Assembly: GCF_030123105.1 (NCBI RefSeq)
Contig: NZ_CP126095.1
Span: forward strand, 3,410,001-3,474,000
DNA from: Paenibacillus sp. G2S3
GTDB taxonomy: Bacteria; Bacillota; Bacilli; Paenibacillales; Paenibacillaceae
DNA: 64,000 bases
Reading direction: 5' to 3'
A program made the translations under genes and the position numbers. Positions 35,730 through 48,050 of this stretch are shown piece after piece. The notes beneath the pieces were generated by a model. The model had not been told where the DNA came from and did no database searches. It was given only the letters and a program-made list of their open reading frames with translations. How positions within the stretch are numbered: position 1 is the first letter of the stretch; each line of letters starts with the position of its first letter.

Positions 35730-36818
35730 ATGACTTTAAGGCTTCATTCCAAAAGAAATCGACTTATCGCTATTCTGACCGCTTTATTAGCAGGAAGCCT
35801 GCTGCTGATTGGCGCGATAAAAGTGCAGGCTCCACAAGCAGAAGAACCACTTCTGATCCTTAACGGACAGGAGGTCACTGCAGCGGAGTTCAGCTGGCAT
35901 CTTCAAATGAATCGGGCACTGACTGCTGATTATTTTAAACAGACCTACGGCGCCGACTATTCAGAGAAATTCTGGTCTACCGATTATTCCGGCGAACAAC
36001 CAATCCAGAAATGGATGAAAGAATCCCAGACTCAGCTACTGACGAAGAGGGTGGAACTGCAGCTTGCTCAAGAAGCAGGGGTGGTATCGAACATCAGCTT
36101 TGAAGGTTTTCTAAAAGGAATGGAGCACGAGAATCAACGGAGGAGTCAGGCGGCAGCGAATAAGGAGGTGGTGTATGGTCCTCTTCACCTGGACGCACAG
36201 GCCTATTACAGTTATTACATGAGCAACCTTGAGGATGCCACGATTGAGGCAATGCGCAGCAACGGAGTTATCGAGATTTCAGATGAGCAGGTAAGGCTGG
36301 AATATGAAGCAAATCTAGTTGCTAAATATTCTCGTCCGGGAGCTATACGTCTTGAATGGGCGTCACTCCCCTTTGGTCCTGAAACAGAATACAAAGATCA
36401 GCAGGGAGCCATGAAAAAAATGGAATTGCTCCGGGCAGCAGTAACAGAAGAAATAGGATCAGATACAGGCATCCATCAGCAGTCAAAAGAGTTTGGTGTA
36501 AACGTCGACGAAGTAAAAATAACAAGTGCTTCACGACGAACAGCAGCTCTGGAAAATCCTAAGGTATTGCTTACCGCAGAACAGCTGGCTCCGGGACAGA
36601 TTAGTGGCTTGTTTGTTGAAAATGATGCCATCCATCTACTTTACTGCCTATCGGTAGAGGATGCAGGAGCTATACCTTTCGATCAAATGAAGGATGCTAT
36701 CACACTTCATTTGGCGCAACAGAAGTTTAGATCCATGGTGGACGATAAGCTATCCAAAGCTGTCCCAGAATGGAATTACCCAATGGCTGAAAGACTCGCA
36801 AACCAAGCCATTCAATAA
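35730..36818 (+). CDS. Membrane-anchored PrsA/SurA-like foldase
   Basis: A 362-aa protein with one N-terminal membrane helix (about 14-32, LIAILTALLAGSLLLIGAI) that lacks a clear lipobox, then a SurA-N-like helical domain (PLLILNGQEVTAAEFSWHL). A parvulin-like region follows (IRLEWASLPFG, VLLTAEQLAPGQISGLFVEN, HLLYCLSVEDAGAIPFDQMKDAI), matching a peptidyl-prolyl isomerase layout in which the catalytic residues are hard to confirm. It sits 25 nt before the very large secreted SLH protein, so it is probably a dedicated folding helper for that protein at the membrane/wall interface. The start at 35730 has GGAGAGGAGG; the frame extends 48 codons upstream through the regulatory motifs and is rejected. 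Confidence 0.78.
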   Translation: MTLRLHSKRNRLIAILTALLAGSLLLIGAIKVQAPQAEEPLLILNGQEVTAAEFSWHLQMNRALTADYFKQTYGADYSEKFWSTDYSGEQPIQKWMKESQTQLLTKRVELQLAQEAGVVSNISFEGFLKGMEHENQRRSQAAANKEVVYGPLHLDAQAYYSYYMSNLEDATIEAMRSNGVIEISDEQVRLEYEANLVAKYSRPGAIRLEWASLPFGPETEYKDQQGAMKKMELLRAAVTEEIGSDTGIHQQSKEFGVNVDEVKITSASRRTAALENPKVLLTAEQLAPGQISGLFVENDAIHLLYCLSVEDAGAIPFDQMKDAITLHLAQQKFRSMVDDKLSKAVPEWNYPMAERLANQAIQ

Positions 36819-36843
36819 ATGCTCAAGGGGGAATAACACAACA

Positions 36844-39800
36844 ATGTTAAAAAAACTCGCAAAATCACTACTAATGATGGTGCTGATCTTTACGACAGTG
36901 TTCCCAGTAATGGGTGCTTCTGCCCATGCTGAAGAGACGTATGCCGATGATTTCTCGGCACTGCCAGCAGCGGAGTTACGTTCGGAGAATTGGTTGATTG
37001 ACAGCAGTAATCCTCAATTCTTCGGCGGAGACGCCACACGGTTGGTCAGAACATCTACGGATACCGGCTATGCCGTCTATTCATTAACAGGAATTCAGTC
37101 ATTTACGCTTCAGGCCTATTATTTCTCCGGTTCAACGGCCGTAATCAAGTTTTACGGATCGAGTGATGCGACAGCGTGGACGGAGCTTCCAGCCATTAAT
37201 GACAGTCCCACAGCAACCGGTTCTGGTTGGTATGGAACAGTCTACACACCCGCAGGTGCACTTCCGAATGATGTCAATTATCTCAAAATCGAGATCAGCG
37301 GCGACCTCGATACTTGGCTGATGCAGCTTGGACATCTTACACTCTCCAATGTATCACTTGCACCTCAACTGATTAATGATGAGCTTGATGACGTTTCACA
37401 GCTGTATGCATTCAGTACAAATTGGTCTTTAGATACAAGCAATCCCTCTTTTTTTGGTGAAGATCATTCTCGTGCGGTGAGAACAGCAGATTCGGCAGAA
37501 TCACTTGTGTACCATTTGCATAATTTGCAGCATTTCATTGTCCGCCTACATTCCTTTGCCGGGTCTAGCGGAAGCATCAAGTTCTATGGTTCGGGGGATG
37601 CATCCACCTGGACAGAGATTTCAGCAATATATGAAGCTCCACAATCCACAGGAGATGCAGCTTGGACAGGGACGAATTATACCCCAGCACAAGGGATTGC
37701 TTCCGGCATTCATTATTTAAAAATCGAGCTCAGCGGTGATTCCGCCCCCTGGCTGATGCAGCTAGGATCGGTCTCCTTGTCTAACCGCTTGCCTGGAGAT
37801 GGAGGGAACAGCGGTGGAGACGGAGATTACTACGTCGATTCATTTGCAGGCAGCGACAGCAATGATGGAAAAACACCGGAGACAGCCTGGAAGACCTTCT
37901 CTGTAGTGAACCAGACCACCTTTGAGGCTGGTGACCGAATTTTGTTAAAGAAGGGTGGAATCTGGAACGAACAATTTTATCCTAAAGGCAACGGAACAGA
38001 CGATAAACCGATAACAGTCACTGCTTATGGGAGCGGGAGCAAACCGATTATCAATGGTGGAGGCATGGCCGGAGCAGCTGTATACCTACGTAATGCCTCA
38101 AACTGGGTGATTCGGGGTCTTGAGGTTACTAATTATGCTTCCGAGAGAGGAACGGTTTACCGGGAAGGCATAATGGTGGAGAACGCAAACGGAGGGACAT
38201 TAAGAAATATCCGCATCCAGGATAACTATGTTCATGATGTATCAAGCAGCTTCCGTTATCCGACAGTTTCCGGAGCTGAAGGGGGTCCGCATGCATTCGG
38301 TGGAATCTCCGTATATGTGGGCGGAACGACGGGCACAGACAAGTTCGATGGGGTATGGATCGAAGGTAACATGGTAGAACGAATTGGACGGACAGGAATT
38401 GTGGTATGGGATCAGCGTTTTAACGGTACCGACTTTGCTACGGTCAATGTTACGATCCGCGAGAATTACGTTAAGCAGGCGGATAGCGACGGCATTCTCA
38501 CCTTTGGTGCGGACGGAGCGTTAATTGAGCATAACATAGCAGAAGAAGGTGGGAACTACTCCGAAGAAGGCGAGTTTAACGGCTCAGCTGCAATCTGGCC
38601 AACTCGGGGCAAGAATAATACAGTGCAGTTTAATGAGTCCTTTAACACAAATAAACCGGAAGGAGATGGTCAAGGCTTCAATCTGGATATCGATACCATG
38701 GACAGTGTAGTTCAATATAATTACAGCCATGGAAATAAGGGTGGATTTATGCTTTTTGTCGATGCTCATTTGACTCCAGGAGTGCTGACCGGCTCCTCTA
38801 ATAATGTAGTCAGATACAACATCAGCCAGAATGATCTGACGCATACGTTTAATTTTGCAGGTGGGGTTACGCCAGATACGCAAATCTATAACAATACGAT
38901 CTATATCGGCACTGGGCAAAACACCAAAATAATCGACCATGAATGGGACGACGCGGGAAATATCAACGCTCCCTATACGTTCAGGAACAATCTGGTCTAC
39001 AACCTTGGACAGGGAGGTTATAATCTGCCCGGTGTAAATGGCAGCTTCGACCACAACCTGTTGTATGGAAATCATCCAGTAAGCGAGCCGGAAAATACGA
39101 ATCCCGTCACAACGAATCCGCTCTTGGTTGCTCAGGGCAGCGGAGGAATTGGCTGGAATACAGTGGACGGTTACAAGCTAAGAGAAGGCTCCCCTGCGCT
39201 TGGGGCCGGTGCAATCATTGCAGACAACGGAGGCCGTGACTATTGGGGAAACTCAGTTTCAGCAGAAAATCCGCCGAATATCGGAGCCTATAATGGACCC
39301 GGACTTGATCCTGCCACACTGCCTGAAGCGCCTGTAGATGATCTGCGATTATATTTTCAAGGCTTAAAAATTGCTCCACATATTACAGATGGTATTAGCG
39401 GGGATATTTCACTGCAACTTCAGTTTACAAACAGTTCTGGAGCAGACCCTCTGAGTATTAAGAAAATTTCCTGGAAAATAGGGGAAGGAAGTGGCCAGCT
39501 CAGCGGTAGCGAGTCGCAACTAGCCGAAATCGCTCCAAATAGCAAATTCACTTTTCCAATTCCCTTGCCCGGATTCTCTGAAGGCGTTAAATATCCTCTT
39601 GAGTTGACAGTTGACCTTGAAGGCTATGAGACAGTTCACCTCAAGCAAAACATAGATATTAACCGGATGCAGCATCAGACAGATACAAGAAGTCCCGCTT
39701 TGATTGATCTTTCGGATGGAACACCTTTGCTTAACGGATATAACGGTGCAGATGATCTTAGCGGAACAGCGCAACTGCGCTGGGACGCGGATAACATCTA

Positions 39801-41775
39801 TTTGACCGCCGATATCCGTGATGATGTATTCAGCCATAATGCTTCCGGGATTAATATTTGGCAAAATGACAGTATTCAATTCAGCCTCGCTCCCGGTGTA
39901 CCGGGCGATAGCCAATCCTGGTATGAATACGGAATATCGCAGACGCCGGAGGGGCCGCAAATTTATCGTTGGCTGTCTATGAAGGGTGCCGCTACCGGAG
40001 TGTTGACCAAAGGAACACTAAGTGTAACCCGAGATGAAGCGACTAAGATTACCTCATATGCACTGGCACTGCCTTGGAGCGAAGTAAGTCCAATTCGGGC
40101 AGCGGTTGGCCATATCTTGAGCTTCTCGATGTTAGTCAACGATAATGATGGCTCGGGCCGCAAAGGTTATATTGAGTGGGGTTCAGGCATTGGCGCTGCG
40201 AAGGACGCGGCACTCTTCCGCACCTTCCAGTTTATGAATGTCAAAGATGAAGAGGAGACACATCCGAGTGATAATGCTGATTTGAGCTTTTTGAGTATAG
40301 ATGGTTCAGAAATTCCCGGGTTTGACCGTAACAAATTGACCTATACAATTAATGTGCCCTTTTCTAAAACAGCTGTGACTGTTACAGGGAGACTGTTAGA
40401 TCCGAAAGCCAAATTAACAGTATCTGGCGGAAGTGAACTTAAAGTAGGAGAAAATAGCGTCAGCATCAAAGTTACAGCCGCAAATGGAACAACAACAAAG
40501 ACCTACACTTTGAAAGTGGTACGGAGTGCAGACAGCGGGGGAACAGATACGCCCAGCAGTTCGTCCGGCAACAATAATGGCGGGAACAATAGTAACAATG
40601 GAAACATTGGAGGGAAAATAGTTAATCCAATGAATATAATCTCAGCCGGCCGTATTCAGATTCAGGATTCACCTGATGCTGAAGGAATGCGCCTTGCACA
40701 GCTTTCCACTGGAGAAATTCAAAAAGCAATGAAGGGTGTGCAAGGTGGTGCTTTGGCACTTGAGCTTACTAAATTAGATGCCACAGCTAAGGGTGTAACC
40801 TTTCAATTGCCCGTGACCGAACTGAAAGAGAATGTTACCTCTCTTACAATAAAAGCAGGTGCAACCACTGTAACGCTGCCAATTGATAAGATGGGGAGCA
40901 ATATTCCGGAGGGTTCCAAGCAGTTGGAGCTATCCATTCATTTTGTTGAACCTTCAACCCTTTCTGTTGCCTTAAAAGAGAAATGGAAAACGCATGCTGT
41001 GTACCGGATCTCCTTGATAGTAGACGGAAAACAAATAGAAACATTAAGTCAAGCTGCGGCAATGAGGGTATCGTTTGGATATAAATTGAACCCTAGTGTA
41101 GCGCCACATCAAGCCATCGTCTATTCAGTTACCAATGAGGGTCTGGCGAAAGTGGTTAAGAACTCCAAATACGTATCAGGCACAGGCAGCATCACGTTTA
41201 CAACGCGTAGCTTCGGCCTCTTTGCTGCTGCTAATACAGATATTCACTTCTCTGATGTCAAATCAGACTCTGCCGTTATCCTAGAAGCGCTAGCTTCCCG
41301 TGATCTGGTTCATGGCACAGGCGATGGCAAATATGAGCCTGCCCGCCAAATCACCAGAGCGGAGTTTGTTCAATTGCTGGTATCGGCGCTGGATCTTCAG
41401 GCTGAGAACAGCAGTACTTTCACAGATGTGAGTTCAGACGCTTGGTATTACCAAGCTGTCTCAACGGCTCAGGCATTAAAGCTTGTTAACGGACGCAGCG
41501 AAGGCTTATTTGGCGCAAAAGAACCGATTACTCGTCAAGAAATGGCTATTATTTTGTTCCGCGCTCTGAGCTTAGCTGCTCTTCAGCCGGTTCCCTCCGG
41601 TAATACCGCAGTCTTTGCTGATCAAAAGCAAATCGGAGCTTTTGCCACGGAAGCGGTTGAGCACCTGCAGCGGACAGGAATTATCAACGGTTATACCGAC
41701 GGAACCTTCAGACCACTGAACATGACCACCCGTGCGGAAGCAGCTGCTTTGATTTACAGAATCATGGGATTGTAA
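36844..41775 (+). CDS. Large SLH-anchored surface protein with beta-helix and CBM9-like domains
   Basis: A 1643-aa secreted wall protein. Signal peptide about 1-29 (cleavage after ASAHA). Two homologous beta-sandwich modules follow (about 32-167 and 180-316, sharing IKFYGSSDATAWTE/IKFYGSGDASTWTE and YLKIE-SGD). A right-handed parallel beta-helix spans about 328-820 (YYVDSFAGSDSNDGKTPETAW, many Asn/Gly turns), the fold of polysaccharide lyases and some glycosidases. Next are a CBM9/DOMON-like domain (about 947-1132), a cadherin-like sandwich (about 1142-1226), a Ser/Gly/Asn linker, a domain about 1265-1455, and three SLH repeats (about 1467-1643) that bind pyruvylated wall polymer. It is predicted to bind and cut a polysaccharide at the surface; catalytic residues cannot be assigned. 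It is co-transcribed with the foldase upstream. Confidence 0.88.
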   Translation: MLKKLAKSLLMMVLIFTTVFPVMGASAHAEETYADDFSALPAAELRSENWLIDSSNPQFFGGDATRLVRTSTDTGYAVYSLTGIQSFTLQAYYFSGSTAVIKFYGSSDATAWTELPAINDSPTATGSGWYGTVYTPAGALPNDVNYLKIEISGDLDTWLMQLGHLTLSNVSLAPQLINDELDDVSQLYAFSTNWSLDTSNPSFFGEDHSRAVRTADSAESLVYHLHNLQHFIVRLHSFAGSSGSIKFYGSGDASTWTEISAIYEAPQSTGDAAWTGTNYTPAQGIASGIHYLKIELSGDSAPWLMQLGSVSLSNRLPGDGGNSGGDGDYYVDSFAGSDSNDGKTPETAWKTFSVVNQTTFEAGDRILLKKGGIWNEQFYPKGNGTDDKPITVTAYGSGSKPIINGGGMAGAAVYLRNASNWVIRGLEVTNYASERGTVYREGIMVENANGGTLRNIRIQDNYVHDVSSSFRYPTVSGAEGGPHAFGGISVYVGGTTGTDKFDGVWIEGNMVERIGRTGIVVWDQRFNGTDFATVNVTIRENYVKQADSDGILTFGADGALIEHNIAEEGGNYSEEGEFNGSAAIWPTRGKNNTVQFNESFNTNKPEGDGQGFNLDIDTMDSVVQYNYSHGNKGGFMLFVDAHLTPGVLTGSSNNVVRYNISQNDLTHTFNFAGGVTPDTQIYNNTIYIGTGQNTKIIDHEWDDAGNINAPYTFRNNLVYNLGQGGYNLPGVNGSFDHNLLYGNHPVSEPENTNPVTTNPLLVAQGSGGIGWNTVDGYKLREGSPALGAGAIIADNGGRDYWGNSVSAENPPNIGAYNGPGLDPATLPEAPVDDLRLYFQGLKIAPHITDGISGDISLQLQFTNSSGADPLSIKKISWKIGEGSGQLSGSESQLAEIAPNSKFTFPIPLPGFSEGVKYPLELTVDLEGYETVHLKQNIDINRMQHQTDTRSPALIDLSDGTPLLNGYNGADDLSGTAQLRWDADNIYLTADIRDDVFSHNASGINIWQNDSIQFSLAPGVPGDSQSWYEYGISQTPEGPQIYRWLSMKGAATGVLTKGTLSVTRDEATKITSYALALPWSEVSPIRAAVGHILSFSMLVNDNDGSGRKGYIEWGSGIGAAKDAALFRTFQFMNVKDEEETHPSDNADLSFLSIDGSEIPGFDRNKLTYTINVPFSKTAVTVTGRLLDPKAKLTVSGGSELKVGENSVSIKVTAANGTTTKTYTLKVVRSADSGGTDTPSSSSGNNNGGNNSNNGNIGGKIVNPMNIISAGRIQIQDSPDAEGMRLAQLSTGEIQKAMKGVQGGALALELTKLDATAKGVTFQLPVTELKENVTSLTIKAGATTVTLPIDKMGSNIPEGSKQLELSIHFVEPSTLSVALKEKWKTHAVYRISLIVDGKQIETLSQAAAMRVSFGYKLNPSVAPHQAIVYSVTNEGLAKVVKNSKYVSGTGSITFTTRSFGLFAAANTDIHFSDVKSDSAVILEALASRDLVHGTGDGKYEPARQITRAEFVQLLVSALDLQAENSSTFTDVSSDAWYYQAVSTAQALKLVNGRSEGLFGAKEPITRQEMAIILFRALSLAALQPVPSGNTAVFADQKQIGAFATEAVEHLQRTGIINGYTDGTFRPLNMTTRAEAAALIYRIMGL

Positions 41776-41783
41776 TCATCACT

Positions 41784-41826
41784 AAAGAGCTGGAGCCAAG
41801 TGTATTGGGCTTCGGCTCTTTTTTCT
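41784..41826 (+). terminator. Rho-independent terminator
   Basis: AAGAGC-TGGAGCC pairs with GGGCTTCG-GCTCTT around a 9-nt loop, then a T6 run, just after the SLH protein stop. Confidence 0.86.
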
Positions 41827-42006
41827 TGCATAGTATGGATCATTAGGTAACGAAACACCAGGATAAAGTATATTTAGCTCTTATTAGAACAAACGGGGCA
41901 GGATTGTTTAATCACTTCACGAATACTTTTTAGGAAGAACGAGTTGACAATGTCTGTAAAAAGGATGCTAGCTACAGGAGTTGAATTTAAATAAGTGGAG
42001 GGAATT

Positions 42007-42348
42007 ATGAAAAATCTTAGTAACGTTATTTGTTCTGTAATCTTAGGAATTGCAATCATAACTGGTTGTTTTATTATTAAAGGAAGTCAACCATCCATAA
42101 ATGCAACAAAAAATAATGAAATCTCTAATAAACCCTTAATGACAATTCAAGAAACTGCTAGATATTTAAACATAACTGAATCTCAAGTTCGCAAGATTAT
42201 TTTTACTGAAGAAACCATGCTGAAAACACAAGGCTCATATACCGGGGTGTTGTTTCCCATTATTAAAATAGCTGATGATATTTTAGTAAGTTCGTCCGCT
42301 TTAAAAGACTGGATAAAAGAATCCGTACAACAAAGAAAAGAATTTTAA
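42007..42348 (+). CDS. Membrane-anchored excisionase-like helix-turn-helix protein
   Basis: A 113-aa protein with an N-terminal hydrophobic segment (about 8-24, VICSVILGIAIITGCFI) that could be a membrane anchor or lipoprotein signal (TGC). A MerR/excisionase-type DNA-binding domain follows: MTIQETARYLNITESQVRKII, a hairpin (FPIIKIADDILVS) and the end SSALKDWIKES. The order helix-turn-helix, beta wing, final helix matches the HTH_17 layout. Start chosen for GGAGG 5 nt upstream of the ATG. How a DNA-binding fold works next to the membrane is unclear; it may have been adopted for protein or peptidoglycan contact. It is isolated between two terminators. Confidence 0.65.
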   Translation: MKNLSNVICSVILGIAIITGCFIIKGSQPSINATKNNEISNKPLMTIQETARYLNITESQVRKIIFTEETMLKTQGSYTGVLFPIIKIADDILVSSSALKDWIKESVQQRKEF

Positions 42349-42488
42349 AATACCGAGCGACTTCTGTGAATGGCACTTTTTAAACTTTGTGGAGGGGATT
42401 TCAATCTATGTAATGAATCATGCCACAGGAATTCGGGATACGCTAAAAATATAAGGGTGTTTAAAGACTGTGTTGATCTAGTATCTAC

Positions 42489-42522
42489 AAAAAAGCTGAG
42501 GATCAATGATCCTCAGCTTTTT
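42489..42522. terminator. Bidirectional rho-independent terminator
   Basis: A nearly perfect palindrome, AAAAAGCTGAGGATC around a 3-nt loop with its complement, has A and T runs on the outer sides. It separates the helix-turn-helix gene from the convergent methyltransferase gene. Confidence 0.92.
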
Positions 42523-42532
42523 GCGATATATA

Positions 42533-43390
42533 TTATTCTTTCACTCTGGCCACACAACATATTTCATGTCCGCGACGTTCGCCTTGCCATCTGGCCAAAA
42601 GCGTCATTCGTTCCACAAATGGAGTATTTGGTCCATAGAGAGGATGTGCATCGATCAATACATCCGAAGCGGGAACCAGCTGCCGCGTAAATATCGAACT
42701 GATTTCAAATCCAGCCTGATTGAGTAATTCACGCACATTAGCGTCCGTGTAATGATACAGGTGATCGGGCTCAATAAATAACGGTGATTCAGGTCCATAG
42801 ATTTCGTTGGTTAATGAATGGCTGTTGGGAATACTGAAATATATTTTTCCTTGCGTTGTCAAAAGCTTACGAATATCCTTCAAAAATGCAAATGGATCGG
42901 AGATATGCTCAAGTACATGCCAGAACACTACCGCATCATAACGGGGAAGATCAGAGTTATCAGACGCGTCATCATCCTGGGTGCTTTTCCATTCATCTTT
43001 AACTAGATCCACACCGTATTTATATTTGGCATAGGCTCGTGACATTTGTGAGGGTTCAATGCCAACCGCTCTCCAGCCGCCATTTCCAGCAGCATGTAAA
43101 AATTCACCTGTTCCAGAGCCAATCTCTAGCAATGCTCCTTTTTCTGGACTGAACATTTCCAGTAGCATTAAATTAAACAGAGCATGGTCGGAATAGGTAG
43201 CTTGAGCATATTTTTCACGCATTGCAATCCATTCCGTATTATAAATATCTGCGATTAAGCCGGTTGTATCTACCTCCGCAATATTCGCTCTAAAGATAAG
43301 ACCGCAGTTGCCACACTGCATCAGCGTAAACGAACTATATTCATGGAATACGGCGATGGATGGAGCAGGGCCACACAAAATACAATGCAT
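42533..43390 (-). CDS. Class I SAM-dependent methyltransferase with zinc ribbon
   Basis: A 285-aa enzyme. Its N-terminus carries a CxxC...CxxC zinc-binding pair (MHCILCG and QCGNCGLIF), followed by a class I methyltransferase domain with the SAM-binding loop LLEIGSGTGEFLHAA, the acidic tip GIEPS and VVFWHVLEHISDP. This two-part layout is common in sugar or glycan methyltransferases. It is the second gene of a minus-strand operon, 29 nt after the two-domain glycosyltransferase, so it probably methylates the glycan that decorates the collagen-like proteins encoded next door. Ribosome site GGAGGTG. Confidence 0.86.
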   Translation of the reverse strand: MHCILCGPAPSIAVFHEYSSFTLMQCGNCGLIFRANIAEVDTTGLIADIYNTEWIAMREKYAQATYSDHALFNLMLLEMFSPEKGALLEIGSGTGEFLHAAGNGGWRAVGIEPSQMSRAYAKYKYGVDLVKDEWKSTQDDDASDNSDLPRYDAVVFWHVLEHISDPFAFLKDIRKLLTTQGKIYFSIPNSHSLTNEIYGPESPLFIEPDHLYHYTDANVRELLNQAGFEISSIFTRQLVPASDVLIDAHPLYGPNTPFVERMTLLARWQGERRGHEICCVARVKE

Positions 43391-43419
43391 ATAAAATACA
43401 CCTCCGTTATTTATTCCGC

Positions 43420-45054
43420 TTACTCTTCCCAGATCAATAGCTTAGGATTAGGATCGAGGATCGATTCATATTGCTCTTTCCAGCCAAAACGGGCGTTCGG
43501 ATCAAGGCGCAAGTAGCGTTCATGTTTTAATTCTCTTAGTGTAGGGGTGTACCATCCCCAATGCTTAATGCGATATTCACTCAGCTCAAAAGGGCGGGTT
43601 AGGATGTTCTCTGGAAATCTGCCGCAGTGTAATGGTTGCTCTCTCCAGTTGTAGGGGCAGTTAGGGCGGTACCGAAGTAGAAAAGGCCGGTAATATTGAT
43701 GGGACTGCCAATAGCTGTCACTGCGGAAATGTGTCTCTGACCACATATCGTACAACCGGAAGCAGATGACATCTTTTGAAGTTGAAGCGATCAGTGGTCT
43801 GACAGCGTCTGCGAAACCGTCTTCGAACATTTCATCCGCGTCAATATTTAGAATCCATTCAGGGGAAACGGTAAGCGTCTCTTTCCATTGTTGAAGGCGC
43901 AGGGCGGCTTCATTTTCAAAAGATGGTGTCTCGTTACGGATCAAACGCAAGGGGATACCCTGCAACACTTCCCGGCATAAATCTCCACTGCCGTCTTGAC
44001 TGCCATCATCAATAATTACCGCCTCATCAATGAACCCTCGGCAGCTCTGTAGTACCTCAATTAATTTGCGATCTGCCTCATTGTATACTGTCATTGTCAA
44101 AGTTAATTTAGGCTGTGTCCGTTGGAATACAGGATTGCCTTTGTCTCCGCGAGATTCAGGAAACTGACTGCTTTTAACTTCTGAAAATGGGAAATGGTAA
44201 CGACTTGATGTTTTTAGGGAGGGAATTTGAATATTACCAGCACTGGTGGATGTTGCAGACTGAGCCATGAAGATTTCTCCTTCTTCACGGTCATGCTCTC
44301 GGTACAGATGAAAGGCTGGGTAGTGGGTGTCCACATAAAGTGGAAAACCCATTGCTGCAGCACGAATGCAAAAATGTCGATCTTCTCCCCAAAAAGTAAT
44401 ATTCGGAATTTGACCGAAGTGAACACCAGCTTCCAGAACATTTCGCCTAATCAACGTACAGGCTCCCAAGCCACCTACTTCATATAAGCCCGGCACACGC
44501 AGCTTATCGAGAAACTCCTGCTCTGCTATGTGCTGTTGCTCTTCCGTTAACATTTCCCCAAATCTATTCTCGTACAGATTGTAATTGTCGCTCATCCATA
44601 CCTGTGGTAGGAGGCTGCCTTCAGGCTGCCACCGAGTCCAGAATATTTCTGAAACAATATCCTTCCCAGTGTTCTCAAGTCTGCATAACGTAGAAGGATG
44701 CAGGAGTAGATCAGAATCGATCAATAACAACGCATCATAATTCAATTGAAGCGCTGTGCCGATCAGAGCATTTTTATATCCCGCCACCTTCCATACCAGC
44801 TCAGAGGGCCAATAATGCGTATACTCATCCTGCCTTTTGACTGTATTTTTGGAGCCTTGAAGGAAGGGGAGAACTCTTTCCTGATGTTTTTCCGCAAAAA
44901 GCTCTAGCAGCTCACTAGATGCTGCCTGATCATTATCATCAACAAACAGATAATCAACGGTATAGTTATCCATATGCAGTCGCTCTAAGGAATTCAGGAA
45001 CAAATTTAAGGTCTCCGGTTGCTGATGTACTGGGCTGGCAGCTAATATTCGCAC
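43420..45054 (-). CDS. Two-domain glycosyltransferase
   Basis: A 544-aa fusion of two GT-A-fold domains. The N-terminal half (about 1-260) opens RILAASPVHQQPETLNLFL and has the metal-binding LLIDSDLLLHP and ITFWGEDRHFCIRAAAMGFPL, resembling Anp1-like transferases. The C-terminal half (about 305-544) opens LTLTMTVYNEADRKLIEVL and has the GT2 motifs VIIDDGSQDGSG and NIDADEMFEDGF. It would transfer two sugars in sequence. GTG start chosen because GGAGGG lies 10 nt upstream. It is divergent from the collagen-like gene at 45165 and upstream of the methyltransferase, pointing to glycosylation of that protein. Confidence 0.85.
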   Translation of the reverse strand: MRILAASPVHQQPETLNLFLNSLERLHMDNYTVDYLFVDDNDQAASSELLELFAEKHQERVLPFLQGSKNTVKRQDEYTHYWPSELVWKVAGYKNALIGTALQLNYDALLLIDSDLLLHPSTLCRLENTGKDIVSEIFWTRWQPEGSLLPQVWMSDNYNLYENRFGEMLTEEQQHIAEQEFLDKLRVPGLYEVGGLGACTLIRRNVLEAGVHFGQIPNITFWGEDRHFCIRAAAMGFPLYVDTHYPAFHLYREHDREEGEIFMAQSATSTSAGNIQIPSLKTSSRYHFPFSEVKSSQFPESRGDKGNPVFQRTQPKLTLTMTVYNEADRKLIEVLQSCRGFIDEAVIIDDGSQDGSGDLCREVLQGIPLRLIRNETPSFENEAALRLQQWKETLTVSPEWILNIDADEMFEDGFADAVRPLIASTSKDVICFRLYDMWSETHFRSDSYWQSHQYYRPFLLRYRPNCPYNWREQPLHCGRFPENILTRPFELSEYRIKHWGWYTPTLRELKHERYLRLDPNARFGWKEQYESILDPNPKLLIWEE

Positions 45055-45116
45055 AAGCTTTAATCCCTCCAATCTTACTTTTGCATTGAACTAGACACCA
45101 GCTTATTTCTATTTGA

Positions 45117-47896
<2,780 letters not shown>

Positions 47897-48050
47897 TTTC
47901 CGCTCCTCCTAATATAAATTTTTAGAAAGCTATACTATAACTCTATTGAAGTTAGCCTTTCTTTATGATCAAGTGAGACGAGCATATTCTATCGAGATTG
48001 ACAATAGAATGAAAGAAATGAAACCCACTCCTGATCGGAGGCACCTCCCG

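Noticed and set aside
42370..42727. Plus-strand frames overlapping the methyltransferase end
   Set aside because: They cross a strong terminator and lie antisense to a gene with clear SAM-binding motifs.
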